From contig DLCN01000016.1 of assembly GCA_002480645.1 (NCBI GenBank), positions 124,001-188,000 of the forward strand: a stretch of DNA of 64,000 nt, written 5' to 3'. The translations under genes and the position numbers were made by a program. The stretch is from Balneolaceae bacterium UBA7797 (GTDB lineage Bacteria > Bacteroidota > Rhodothermia > Balneolales > Balneolaceae). The notes under the pieces are model-generated. The model did no database searches. It was not told where the DNA came from and saw only the letters and a list, made by a program, of their open reading frames with translations. Positions 1-8,681 of the stretch are shown piece by piece. Numbering within the stretch: position 1 is the first letter of the stretch; the number at the start of each line of letters is the position of its first letter.

Positions 1-887
1 AGTGTGGTACTATCTATTAGCTGACCGGAATCTTTGAAGATCTCTACACCATTTGATTGAGCAAGATACATGGCCGGGATGATCAATAATCCGGCAAGGA
101 AAGCGATCCCTACATCGGCCAGAGTTACAAATGCCGCAGCCTGTGGAATATTCTCTTTTTTACTCAGATAAGAACCGTAAGTAATGAGTGCCCCCATGCC
201 AAGAGATAATGAGAAGAAGGATTGCCCCATTGCAGAGAAGATCAGATCGCTATCGATGAGGCTAAAGTCCGGTAACAGATACGCAACAATACCCTCAGAA
301 CTTCCGGGTTGGAACAGTACATAGATGATCATAATCAGGAGAACGCCAATTAACAAAGGCATCATTGTTTTAGTGGCTCGTTCAATTCCTTCGCTTACAC
401 CACCTGTAATGATCTTTATAGTGGCTAACATAAACACGGCGGCTACCAGGGCATTTTTAGATCCATTACCCACATCCTGAATCCAAACTGCGGCCTGATC
501 TAAACCGATGGTATAAAAGATCTCTTCAAAAGCGTATCCAAAAGCCCAACCTGCAATTACAGTATAAAAAGACAGGATCATTACCCCGCAGATCACACCC
601 CAAAGACCAACAAGAGGGAAGAATTTACTACTAGAGAGAGCTTTAAAAGCTCCAACAGGATTCTTTCCGGTTTTTCTACCAATCGTAATCTCAGCAACCA
701 TTACCGGGAATCCGATCAAAAATGAAGTAAGCAGGTAGATGATCAAAAAAGCCGCGCCGCCGTTATCGGCAACCTGTGTGGGAAAGCCCCAAATATTCCC
801 AAGACCTACCGCAGAACCGGCCGCTGCTAAAATAAATCCAAGTTTAGAATTCCATGAACCCCGATCGGTTGATGATGCTGATGCCAA
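1..887 (-). CDS. Sodium-dependent NSS-family transporter (N-terminal part; runs off left edge)
   Basis: Inner-membrane Na+-coupled symporter of the neurotransmitter:sodium symporter (NSS/SNF) family, which in bacteria takes up amino acids or similar small solutes; the substrate cannot be read from sequence. About 295 residues are visible. The N-terminus has the family's unwound helix-1 signature (AAAGSAVGLGNIWGFP), followed by several hydrophobic segments. I place the start at a TTG (885-887) because a GGAGG sits 8 bases upstream (896-900) and no in-frame ATG precedes the helix-1 motif; the nearby ATG is out of frame. The C-terminal half lies outside the window. The next gene on this strand is the debranching enzyme at 934-2964, 46 bases upstream. 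Confidence 0.9.
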   Translation of the reverse strand, partial: MASASSTDRGSWNSKLGFILAAAGSAVGLGNIWGFPTQVADNGGAAFLIIYLLTSFLIGFPVMVAEITIGRKTGKNPVGAFKALSSSKFFPLVGLWGVICGVMILSFYTVIAGWAFGYAFEEIFYTIGLDQAAVWIQDVGNGSKNALVAAVFMLATIKIITGGVSEGIERATKTMMPLLIGVLLIMIIYVLFQPGSSEGIVAYLLPDFSLIDSDLIFSAMGQSFFSLSLGMGALITYGSYLSKKENIPQAAAFVTLADVGIAFLAGLLIIPAMYLAQSNGVEIFKDSGQLIDSTT

Positions 888-933
888 AAGGTTATCCTCC
901 AAAATTGTTGTTTAAAATAAGCGGGAAAATATT

Positions 934-2964
934 TTAAGCGTTACTCACACGCAACTTTCTAAGCAATACTCCTGAGGATGGAGCAACATTAAAGGTGTTT
1001 TTTATTGATTTGATGCCTTTAAAATCACAACTTTTTGCATCTGCTAACACCTGCCAGCTTCCCTGAGGAAGTACTATTTCATGAGCTAACTCTTTGTTTC
1101 CATTTAAAGAAATGAAATAATCGTATTGGTCTCCGGTGGATCTGCCATCAATAGAGAAAGTGATATGCAACGGATCTTTATAGACTTTAAAATTAATTTC
1201 TTCAGGCTGTGCTTTCCGAAGAGCAGGAGATTGTAACCTGATTTTGATAAGCTGTTGATAATAATTGAATAGGTCCCGATTCAATGAGATCTCTGAAAAA
1301 TTGAGCCAATTGGTCTCATTATCTTTGTTATAACTGTCATGATCTAATTTCCCGACATTTTTATCTTTATTGTCATGATCAACGATCAGTTTTGCGCGTG
1401 CCCATTCCTGACCCGCATGGATCATTGTAACTCCCTGACTCACAAAGAGAGACAGAGCTGCAAGCTTTGAAATGGCCATTTGTTGCTCATTCAGCTTGGT
1501 TACTTCATTTTTGTTTTTAAATGATTTGTTTCTGAGGTCTGGATTTAAAGCGAGTCGAATAAAATCTCCCAACGTATACCCATCATGACTCTCTATATAA
1601 TTTACTGAATGCTTGGAGGTATTGAATAAACCATGTTCCGCATTTTTTAATGTACCTCTGATAAAATTTTCAAGGGCAAAACGAGAGGTGCCGTGACTCC
1701 ATTCTCCTAAAAGTAATCCTTTATTTGAATAGGGGTCATAACCTTTGAATCCATTTCTGATCCGGTCATTCCAGGAGATCCAATTACGATCAGAAAATCC
1801 GGCTGGTTTATACTCACCTCCCCATGGTTCGGCGATCAGTATTGCATCCGGATTGATCTTTCTTGCTTCTTCTCTGATCATATCCACAGTTTCCCAATCA
1901 ATGATACCGGCAAGATCGAATCTGAACCCATCGATCTTAAATTCTTTCATCCAGTATTTCACGGATTCCACGATCAATTTGCGGGAATACTTTGCCGATG
2001 TGTTGATGTCGTTACCCGTCCAACTGTCATTCAGATAATGACCAACATTATCCAGCCTGAAATAATGATCTTTTGCCGTGTATTTTAATGGATTCAGATC
2101 GTATTGGGAGGCATGATTATAGACTACGTCCATGATCACCGAGATGTCTTCTTTATGTAGCGCCTTAACCAGGTCTTTAACCTCTTTTACTGCGTTTTCA
2201 TGTCGTCCAACAATAGCTTCTTCATCGTAAGAACTGTCGGACGAATACATGGTTTCGGGAGCAAAATGGAAGGAGGTCATGTACCCCCAGTGATTTCTGC
2301 TATGTGGATTCCATGTATTAGTTAATCCGTTGGCAATTTCTTCGTTAAAGGGAGGTTCGTAATAGGCAAAGTTCTGAAGAGGTAAAAATTCTACTGCGTT
2401 TACTCCCAATTGTTTAAGATGATTTATCCCCCCAATTTGAGCCTCTCTGAAATCATTATACACCCCCTGAACGTAGGTCTTTGCCGATGGGTGTGCCACC
2501 ATATCTTTAATGTGTGTTTCATAGATCACGAGATCTCTGGGGTCTTTGGGGGTAACAAAGTCAGTGCCATCCCAGTCATAATCGGCTTGTTTAAGGATCT
2601 TGGTCTTCGCGAAACCTAAATAGTGATTTCTTTTGGTAACGAACTTACTCCAGGGATCGGCAATGAAATGATCGGTTGATTCGAAAAAATCTGACTCATC
2701 GAGACTAAAAATGGAATATGCATACCATTTACCAACGATATCCTGTCTTGGATAATAAAAATTCCAAAGACCTTCGCTGTCCTTATGCATGTTGAAATCT
2801 GCTCCCGTAGAGCGTTCATAATGATCAAAGATCGTTAAAGTTATTCTGGTAGCTCTGGGGGCAAATAACCTAAAAACTATACCCTGTTTGTACAGCGTAT
2901 AACCGGGATTAAATTGTTGGAAGTCTATGATCTCTTCAACCTCTTTAAGTTCAGCAATATCCAT
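934..2964 (-). CDS. GH13 alpha-1,6 debranching enzyme (type I pullulanase / isoamylase-like)
   Basis: Predicted cytoplasmic glycoside hydrolase cleaving alpha-1,6 branch points in glycogen or related alpha-glucans. The 676-residue protein has an N-terminal CBM48-like beta domain (about residues 18-110), then a GH13 barrel with DVVYNH (region II), a GFRFD nucleophile motif (Asp350), an ILIAEPWG acid/base motif (Glu379) and ESHD with the transition-state Asp461. No signal peptide is seen. Its ATG directly abuts the metG stop codon with no spacer, which suggests co-transcription and translational coupling. The pullulanase/isoamylase subgroup is clear; exact specificity (GlgX-like versus pullulanase) is not. 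Confidence 0.85.
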   Translation of the reverse strand: MDIAELKEVEEIIDFQQFNPGYTLYKQGIVFRLFAPRATRITLTIFDHYERSTGADFNMHKDSEGLWNFYYPRQDIVGKWYAYSIFSLDESDFFESTDHFIADPWSKFVTKRNHYLGFAKTKILKQADYDWDGTDFVTPKDPRDLVIYETHIKDMVAHPSAKTYVQGVYNDFREAQIGGINHLKQLGVNAVEFLPLQNFAYYEPPFNEEIANGLTNTWNPHSRNHWGYMTSFHFAPETMYSSDSSYDEEAIVGRHENAVKEVKDLVKALHKEDISVIMDVVYNHASQYDLNPLKYTAKDHYFRLDNVGHYLNDSWTGNDINTSAKYSRKLIVESVKYWMKEFKIDGFRFDLAGIIDWETVDMIREEARKINPDAILIAEPWGGEYKPAGFSDRNWISWNDRIRNGFKGYDPYSNKGLLLGEWSHGTSRFALENFIRGTLKNAEHGLFNTSKHSVNYIESHDGYTLGDFIRLALNPDLRNKSFKNKNEVTKLNEQQMAISKLAALSLFVSQGVTMIHAGQEWARAKLIVDHDNKDKNVGKLDHDSYNKDNETNWLNFSEISLNRDLFNYYQQLIKIRLQSPALRKAQPEEINFKVYKDPLHITFSIDGRSTGDQYDYFISLNGNKELAHEIVLPQGSWQVLADAKSCDFKGIKSIKNTFNVAPSSGVLLRKLRVSNA

Positions 2965-4998
2965 CTACGTTATAGGACTACCTGGTTCTGCGGTAGTTTC
3001 TGCAAACTTTAAGTTGCCTTCACTGTCTTCTGCCATAAGTATCATTCCTGCACTTTCAATACCCATCAGTTTTTTTGGCGCCAGATTAGCAACTACACAT
3101 ACCTTTTGTCCCTTTAAATGTTCAAGGTCTACATGTTTAGCGATCCCCGATACAATAGTTCGGGTCTCTATTCCTATATCGACCTTTAATTTTAGAAGTT
3201 TATCTGATTTAGGGACTTTTTCAGCTTCTAATATTTCACCGGCCCGAAGATCCAGTTTCATGAAATCATCGAACTGTATATTATCTTTTAGACTTGGAAA
3301 GTTAGATGCGGGATCGTTTGCAGAAGCTCGTTCTTCCAATTTACTGATCTGTGCTTCGATCTCATCATCTTCCACTTTGTTGAACAGAATCTCGCCCGAT
3401 GACAGGGTGGTACCGGTCTTCAGAATTGAGGTGGAAATATCATCCCAACTTAAGGTGTCTGATAACCCCAGTTGTTCTCGCAATTTCTTCATAGAGGCAG
3501 GTAAAATGGGGTCCATTAATACAGAAAGAGCTGCACAAATCTGAGCACTCACATGTAGTGTGTTGTTACAAGCCTTTGGATCATCTTTTCTGGTTTTCCA
3601 GGGTTCGGTCTCTGTAAAATACTTATTACCCACTCGTGCCAGATTCATAGCCTCGGCGATTGCTTCTTTAAACCGGAATGCCTCGAATGAATTGGCTACT
3701 TTTTCTTTTTGTCGGTTGATGGCTTCCAGAGCATCCAGATCAGTTTGAGATGGATCGATCAGCTCGGGGACTTTACCATCAGCGAATTTACCGGTGAAGG
3801 AGAGAGCTCTGAATACAAAATTTCCCAAAATCGCGGCCATTTCATTGTTTACACGAGCCTGAAAATCTTTCCATGAGAAATCAGAATCTTTGGTTTCAGG
3901 AAGAGTAGTACCTAACGCATAGCGTAGCATATCAGGTTCAAAATCCTCCAGATACTCATGTAACCATACAGCCCAGCCTCTTGATGTGGAAAGTTTTTTT
4001 CCTTCCAGATTTAAAAATTCATTTGCCGGTACATTTTCCGGGAGAACGTAATCTCCATGTTCCATTAATACGATCGGAAACATGATGCAATGGAATACAA
4101 TATTGTCTTTACCAATAAAATGGTACAATTCAGTTTCCTTATCCTGCCAATAATCTTTCCAGGCTTCGGGTTTACCCTGATCGATCGCCCACTCTTTAGT
4201 CGCCGAGATATATCCGATGGGTGCATCGAACCAAACGTATAATACCTTACCTTCTGCCTCATCTAAGGGCACAGGCACCCCCCAGCTAAGGTCACGGGTA
4301 GCCGCACGGTCTGATAACCCATCATTCAGCCAGCTTTTAACCTGACCCATTACGTTAGGTTTCCAGTTTTTGCGTGTATCCAGCCATTTTTCAAGTGCAG
4401 GCTGAGCATCACCTAATGGCATATACCAGTGTTCTGTTTTCTTTAGCTCCGGTTTTTCTCCGGTTAATGCGCTTACAGGATCTATTAATTCAGTAGGTGA
4501 GAGAGAGGTACCACATTTTTCGCACTGGTCACCATAAGCCTCTTCAAATCCACAATTAGGACACGTTCCCTTTACGTAACGGTCCGGCAGAAACATATCT
4601 GCTTTCGGGTCATATAACTGTTCTTCTGTTTTCTTTTTGAAGAATCCTTTGTCATTGAGTGTCGTAAATATTTCCTGGGAGGTTTCTTTATGAATATCTG
4701 AACTGGTTCTTCCGTAATAATCAAAGGAAATACCGAAATCTTCGAATGCTTTCTTATTAATGGAATGAAAGCGATCAACAATGTCCTGTGGTGAGACGCC
4801 TTCTTTTTCGGCTGCAATGGTTATTGGAACACCATGCTCATCAGATCCACAGATAAAAACGATATCCGCTCCTGTTAGTCGTTTATAACGCACGAAGAAA
4901 TCAGCTGTGAGGTACGCACCTGCTAAATGACCTAAATGTAATGGTCCGTTTGCGTAGGGGAGTGCTGAGGTAACTAAAATTCTCTTATTGTCGGGCAT
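2965..4998 (-). CDS. metG: Methionyl-tRNA synthetase
   Basis: Cytoplasmic class I aminoacyl-tRNA synthetase that charges tRNA-Met. The 677-residue protein shows the HIGH-type motif HLGH (residues 21-24), a four-cysteine zinc knuckle (Cys146, Cys149, Cys159, Cys162), and a KLSTS loop (335-339) in place of KMSKS, a form I associate with Bacteroidota-type MetRS. A C-terminal tRNA-binding OB-fold (about residues 570-677) is fused in the same chain, as in the long dimeric MetRS type. The start ATG is followed by the usual short N-terminus ending in SALPYANG. It is the first gene of a leftward unit with the debranching enzyme and probably the NSS transporter. Confidence 0.98.
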   Translation of the reverse strand: MPDNKRILVTSALPYANGPLHLGHLAGAYLTADFFVRYKRLTGADIVFICGSDEHGVPITIAAEKEGVSPQDIVDRFHSINKKAFEDFGISFDYYGRTSSDIHKETSQEIFTTLNDKGFFKKKTEEQLYDPKADMFLPDRYVKGTCPNCGFEEAYGDQCEKCGTSLSPTELIDPVSALTGEKPELKKTEHWYMPLGDAQPALEKWLDTRKNWKPNVMGQVKSWLNDGLSDRAATRDLSWGVPVPLDEAEGKVLYVWFDAPIGYISATKEWAIDQGKPEAWKDYWQDKETELYHFIGKDNIVFHCIMFPIVLMEHGDYVLPENVPANEFLNLEGKKLSTSRGWAVWLHEYLEDFEPDMLRYALGTTLPETKDSDFSWKDFQARVNNEMAAILGNFVFRALSFTGKFADGKVPELIDPSQTDLDALEAINRQKEKVANSFEAFRFKEAIAEAMNLARVGNKYFTETEPWKTRKDDPKACNNTLHVSAQICAALSVLMDPILPASMKKLREQLGLSDTLSWDDISTSILKTGTTLSSGEILFNKVEDDEIEAQISKLEERASANDPASNFPSLKDNIQFDDFMKLDLRAGEILEAEKVPKSDKLLKLKVDIGIETRTIVSGIAKHVDLEHLKGQKVCVVANLAPKKLMGIESAGMILMAEDSEGNLKFAETTAEPGSPIT

Positions 4999-5028
4999 AT
5001 GATGCTTTTTCGTCTGTATTCAATTCAG

Positions 5029-5036
5029 CTAAGATA
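5029..5036 (-). promoter_or_regulatory. Candidate Bacteroidota-type -7 box for metG
   Basis: On the minus strand the sequence reads TATCTTAG, five of the six fixed positions of the Bacteroidota -7 consensus TAnnTTTG, about 30 bases upstream of the metG ATG. No clear TTTG -33 box was found. Pattern match only. Confidence 0.3.
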
Positions 5037-5133
5037 ACCAATGATTCACAGAATAATGAAGATGGTTTGTGTGATTTTTCAATTTATTTGAGAGAACATT
5101 GTACTATCTTCTACGCCTCATTTCATTCTGCCC

Positions 5134-6384
5134 ATGTCGAAGGAACCAAAGAAAGCTGCACTATTATTTATTTTCATCACAGTATTGATCGATGTGATTG
5201 GGTTGGGAATTATCATCCCGGTTGTCCCCTCGTTGATCATGGAGCTCACCGGTGAAGGAGTAAGTGAAGCGGCAAGGTATGGTGGATGGCTCATGTTCGT
5301 GTATGCTCTCACTCAATTTATCTTTGCTCCAATTGTCGGATCACTGAGTGATAGATTCGGGCGTCGACCGGTCCTGTTGCTCTCGCTCGTAGGTTTTGGG
5401 ATCGATTATATAATTACCGGTTTAGCCCCGACCATCGTTTTCTTATTTGGTGCCCGGATCGTTGCTGGAATCACCGGAGCGAGTATTACGACAGCCAGTG
5501 CTTATATCGCTGATGTAAGTACTCCGGAAAAGAAATCTCAAAATTTTGGATTGATCGGCGCAGCATTTGGTCTTGGATTTATTAATGGACCGGTAATTGG
5601 TGGATTTTTGGGAGAGATCGGGCCCAGAGTTCCATTTTTTGCTGCTGCAGGACTAACTTTTATAAATGTGTTGTATGGGTATTTCATCTTACCGGAATCG
5701 TTACCGATCGAAAAACGACGTCCTTTTGATCTTTCAAGGGCCAATCCACTCGGTTCATTAAAACAATTGCGAAAGTTCCCGGCAGTTACCGGATTGGTGG
5801 GCGTATTCTTTCTTATTTATCTGGCCAATCATGCTACTCAAAGTACATGGGCGTATTATACTATGGAAAAGTTCTCCTGGGATGAGGGCATGGTAGGGAT
5901 CTCACTGGGAGTTGTTGGTTTTAGTGTAGCCATTGTTCAAGGTGGGTTGACCAGAGTGGTAATTCCTAAAATTGGAGAAATTAAATCGGTATATCTGGGA
6001 CTCATTGCCTACATCATTGGTTTTTTAGCCTTCGCTTTCTCACCTAACGGGACCATATTGCTCGCAGTGGTCTTTCCCTTTGCTTTAGGTGGATTTGCAG
6101 GTCCGGCTTTAAGAGGTATCATCTCTAACGAAGTGGCAGATAATCAGCAGGGGGAATTACAAGGAGCTTTAACCAGTATGATGAGTTTTACGGCTATCAT
6201 CGGACCTCCGCTGATGACTTTCTTATTCAGTTATTTCTCAGGACAGGATGCGGATATTTATTTCCCCGGTGCTCCATTTGTCATGGCTTCGATCCTCACA
6301 TTTATTGCGCTGTTATTATCAGTAAAAGCAATGAAACGACACAGGCATCATTCCACCGCATCAGGAATGGCTAAATCGAATTAG
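5134..6384 (+). CDS. TCR/Tet-family MFS efflux transporter
   Basis: Inner-membrane drug:proton antiporter of the major facilitator superfamily, about 12 transmembrane segments over 416 residues. The DVIGLGIIIPV helix-1 region, the loop 2-3 motif A GSLSDRFGRRP (residues 69-79), RIVAGITGA in helix 4 and PFFAAAGL in the mid-protein closely follow TetA proteins. Chromosomal relatives of this kind are widespread and often not linked to clinical tetracycline resistance, so substrate is unproven. The ATG at 5134 gives the short N-terminus expected for TetA. It is divergent from metG and followed by a terminator, so it is probably monocistronic. No tetR-like regulator is adjacent. Confidence 0.85.
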   Translation: MSKEPKKAALLFIFITVLIDVIGLGIIIPVVPSLIMELTGEGVSEAARYGGWLMFVYALTQFIFAPIVGSLSDRFGRRPVLLLSLVGFGIDYIITGLAPTIVFLFGARIVAGITGASITTASAYIADVSTPEKKSQNFGLIGAAFGLGFINGPVIGGFLGEIGPRVPFFAAAGLTFINVLYGYFILPESLPIEKRRPFDLSRANPLGSLKQLRKFPAVTGLVGVFFLIYLANHATQSTWAYYTMEKFSWDEGMVGISLGVVGFSVAIVQGGLTRVVIPKIGEIKSVYLGLIAYIIGFLAFAFSPNGTILLAVVFPFALGGFAGPALRGIISNEVADNQQGELQGALTSMMSFTAIIGPPLMTFLFSYFSGQDADIYFPGAPFVMASILTFIALLLSVKAMKRHRHHSTASGMAKSN

Positions 6385-6419
6385 ACAAACATTGGAAAAC
6401 CTTGTATTTTCCCTTTCAC

Positions 6420-6454
6420 AAAAAGCATCCGGTGCTGCCGGGTTGCTTTTTTTT
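6420..6454 (+). terminator. Rho-independent terminator after the MFS gene
   Basis: A GC-rich hairpin (arms around AAAAAGCATCCGG and CCGGGTTGC) is followed by a run of eight or more T. It lies 36 bases past the MFS stop codon and separates it from greA. Confidence 0.8.
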
Positions 6455-6484
6455 ATTTATATGAATGAACTAAAGAATTAAACA

Positions 6485-6958
6485 ATGGGTAAAATCCAAT
6501 ACTTATCACAAGAAGGTTTCGATAAACTGGAAGCTGAATTAAAGGATTTGAAAACCAGAGGAAGACGAGAGATCGCAGATGATATTGCGGAAGCTCGTGC
6601 AAAAGGGGATCTGAGTGAAAATGCAGAATATGATGCAGCGAAAGAAGCTCAGGGTCACATGGAAACCCGAATCACCCAATTAGAAGACATTCTGGCAAAT
6701 GCACGTATTATTGATGCCAAAGATCTCGATCTCACTAAAGTTCGGGTATTGACTACCGTTACTATTTTGAACAAAAAGATGGGTAAGGAAATGAAATATA
6801 CCCTGGTATCTCCTAATGAGGCAGATTTTGCAAAAGGAAAGATTTCTGTAGACTCGCCCATCGGTAAATCATTATTAGGCAAAGAGATCGGCGAATCAGT
6901 TGAAGTGGATGTGCCTGCTGGTAAACTTGAATTGGAAATAAAGAACATCGAAATATAG
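6485..6958 (+). CDS. greA: Transcription elongation factor GreA
   Basis: Cytoplasmic factor that enters the RNA polymerase secondary channel and stimulates cleavage of backtracked RNA. The 157-residue length is typical. The N-terminal coiled coil carries the acidic tip region ARAKGDLSENAEYDAAKEAQ, including the catalytic-loop acidic residues, and the C-terminal globular domain ends in an FKBP-like sequence (SPIGKSLLGKEIGESVEV). The start ATG gives MGKIQYLSQEG, as expected. The Nudix gene follows after 7 bases, so greA probably heads the long rightward unit that starts after the terminator. Confidence 0.97.
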   Translation: MGKIQYLSQEGFDKLEAELKDLKTRGRREIADDIAEARAKGDLSENAEYDAAKEAQGHMETRITQLEDILANARIIDAKDLDLTKVRVLTTVTILNKKMGKEMKYTLVSPNEADFAKGKISVDSPIGKSLLGKEIGESVEVDVPAGKLELEIKNIEI

Positions 6959-6965
6959 CAATCCG

Positions 6966-7418
6966 ATGAAACGCCTCATCGATGTTTATGTCTATCGTTT
7001 CAGGCATGAAAAACCTGAATTTTTACTGTTCCTTCGGTCTTCAAAAAAAATTTATGCCAACCAATGGAGGATGATCGGAGGTAAAGTAGAAGAGGGTGAG
7101 CCCTATTGGAAAGCAGCACTCAGGGAATTCAACGAAGAAACCGGATTGAGCCCTGATAATTTCTGGGTTATACCTTCAGTGAATACATTTTATGAGGCTC
7201 AGAGTGATCAAATTCATCAAATTCCTGCTTTTGCTATAGAGATAGCCCCCGATAAAACACCTGTTCTGGACGACGAACACACTGATTTCCGGTGGATTTC
7301 TATTGAAGAGCTTGATTCGTACCTTTCATGGCCGGAACAAAAGCGACTTATACGCCTTACACATAACATTCTGATTAACGATCAAATTTTACCTGAGTGG
7401 CAACTCGACACCCCCTGA
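6966..7418 (+). CDS. Nudix hydrolase
   Basis: Cytoplasmic pyrophosphohydrolase of the Nudix superfamily, 150 residues. The Nudix box is perfect: Gly39, Glu45, then REFNEETGL at 53-61, matching GX5EX7REUXEEXGU, which binds the catalytic divalent metals. The flanking sequence (WRMIGGKVEEGE, then a substrate-recognition segment with FYEAQSD) resembles dihydroneopterin-triphosphate or general NTP pyrophosphatases, but specificity is not determinable. It lies 7 bases after greA and its 3' end overlaps the next gene by 22 bases. Confidence 0.88.
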   Translation: MKRLIDVYVYRFRHEKPEFLLFLRSSKKIYANQWRMIGGKVEEGEPYWKAALREFNEETGLSPDNFWVIPSVNTFYEAQSDQIHQIPAFAIEIAPDKTPVLDDEHTDFRWISIEELDSYLSWPEQKRLIRLTHNILINDQILPEWQLDTP

Positions 7419-8677
7419 AATACCTGTTAATTCTTTTCTTTCTACAGCCTTGTATTTCAGGTTTACAAGCACAGGACGATCCCTATCGCTTTATGTTTGC
7501 CCCGGATGTTTGGTATAATAACGTTGATGGGGTACGACTCGGAGTACGAACATTGGGTGAAGTAGAAGGGACATTCAAAGATGGCCCACACCGACTCGAT
7601 GCCGGAGTTTGGTTAAGTACCTTCCTGCCTGACCTGCCGGTTTCGTACTATGTATCATTTACAGAGCCCATCCCTCAGATCTCAAATTTTGGAAATGAAG
7701 GTAGCATCCAGCTCATTTCGAGTATAAGAACCGGATATTCACATCATCGGATTCAATTCAATAAACGTTGGCAACCCGGATTCGACGAATATAAATACAA
7801 AGAAGTATCAGTTTACTATTCAACAGAACGATTATTCGATGATGAATACCGGCCGTTTAACAAATTATGGCAAGATAATTGGAAAAATCTCTTTGGGATA
7901 TCTTTTAAGATGAGTGAAACCCTGGATTTTGGGTTATTTGAAGCCTATGCTGATGCTACGACTAATGTAAATGAAACTTCGGGAGCATTTACGGTTGCTA
8001 CGTTTGAAGTGCTTCAGTCCATTGAACTTTCTGATCAATTTATATGGAGAATAAGAGGTTTTGCAGGCATTGGGAGTGATAATGTAGCCCCGGAATATCG
8101 ATTTATGGCGAGCATGCGTCCTGCTCAATATTGGTTAAATAACGGACTAAGCAGATCGGCCGGTACCATTCCTCAACCGTGGATGGAGTCAGGATCGTTT
8201 CAGATCGCGGGTGGAGCTAACCTTAGGGGTTATTCCAACCGGGACATTGAATTATTAGGGACCCTTCAGCAGTCTGATAATAATCTATATTTTCCCCTGT
8301 ACCGATCATTCTGGTCATTAAATACAGAAATTGAGTTTCCCAATCCTTTAAATACAGCTCTACAAAATATATCCATTATCGGAGATCTTGCTGAATTAAG
8401 AAGTTATCTGTTTGTTGATGGGGGAATGGGAACGGGTAGAACCTTAATGACAGGTACTCAAAATGTTGCCCCTCAGGAACTCATCACAGAACCTGGATTT
8501 ATTGCCGATGCCGGGATCGGTCTTCAAATTTCCTTCAATATTCCTGATTACCTTGGCAAGGATAGAGGTATTTTCATCCGGTATGATGTTCCATTCTGGT
8601 TATCTGATCCATTACCACGAGAAAATAGTTTCTCTTACAGACATGTAATTGGCCTTGGTGCCGTAATATCATTATAG
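7397..8677 (+). CDS. Omp85-like outer-membrane beta-barrel protein without POTRA domains
   Basis: Predicted outer-membrane protein of 426 residues. A signal peptide (KYLLILFFLQ to the LQAQ cleavage region) is followed by alternating-hydrophobicity strands. The GGANLRGYSNRD segment resembles the (V/L)RGY/F strand-loop motif of the Omp85/BamA C-terminal barrel, and the end (FRYDVPFWLSDPLP, then a last strand ending in a hydrophobic residue) is typical of surface-antigen barrels. No POTRA repeats are present. The start is GTG at 7397, inside the Nudix gene, chosen because it gives a complete signal peptide. Function is unknown; it may be a transport pore or a lipid-associated barrel. Confidence 0.6.
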   Translation: MATRHPLKYLLILFFLQPCISGLQAQDDPYRFMFAPDVWYNNVDGVRLGVRTLGEVEGTFKDGPHRLDAGVWLSTFLPDLPVSYYVSFTEPIPQISNFGNEGSIQLISSIRTGYSHHRIQFNKRWQPGFDEYKYKEVSVYYSTERLFDDEYRPFNKLWQDNWKNLFGISFKMSETLDFGLFEAYADATTNVNETSGAFTVATFEVLQSIELSDQFIWRIRGFAGIGSDNVAPEYRFMASMRPAQYWLNNGLSRSAGTIPQPWMESGSFQIAGGANLRGYSNRDIELLGTLQQSDNNLYFPLYRSFWSLNTEIEFPNPLNTALQNISIIGDLAELRSYLFVDGGMGTGRTLMTGTQNVAPQELITEPGFIADAGIGLQISFNIPDYLGKDRGIFIRYDVPFWLSDPLPRENSFSYRHVIGLGAVISL

Positions 8678-8681
8678 ATTT

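Noticed and set aside
1745..2038. Plus-strand open frame of 97 codons within the debranching enzyme gene
   Set aside because: It lies antisense to a well-supported gene and has no recognisable product; the same holds for other frames inside the genes listed.
5134..6384. Acquired tetracycline resistance gene
   Set aside because: The protein is TetA-like, but there is no tetR, no mobile element and no composition change next to it. A chromosomal TCR/Tet-family exporter of unknown substrate is the safer call.
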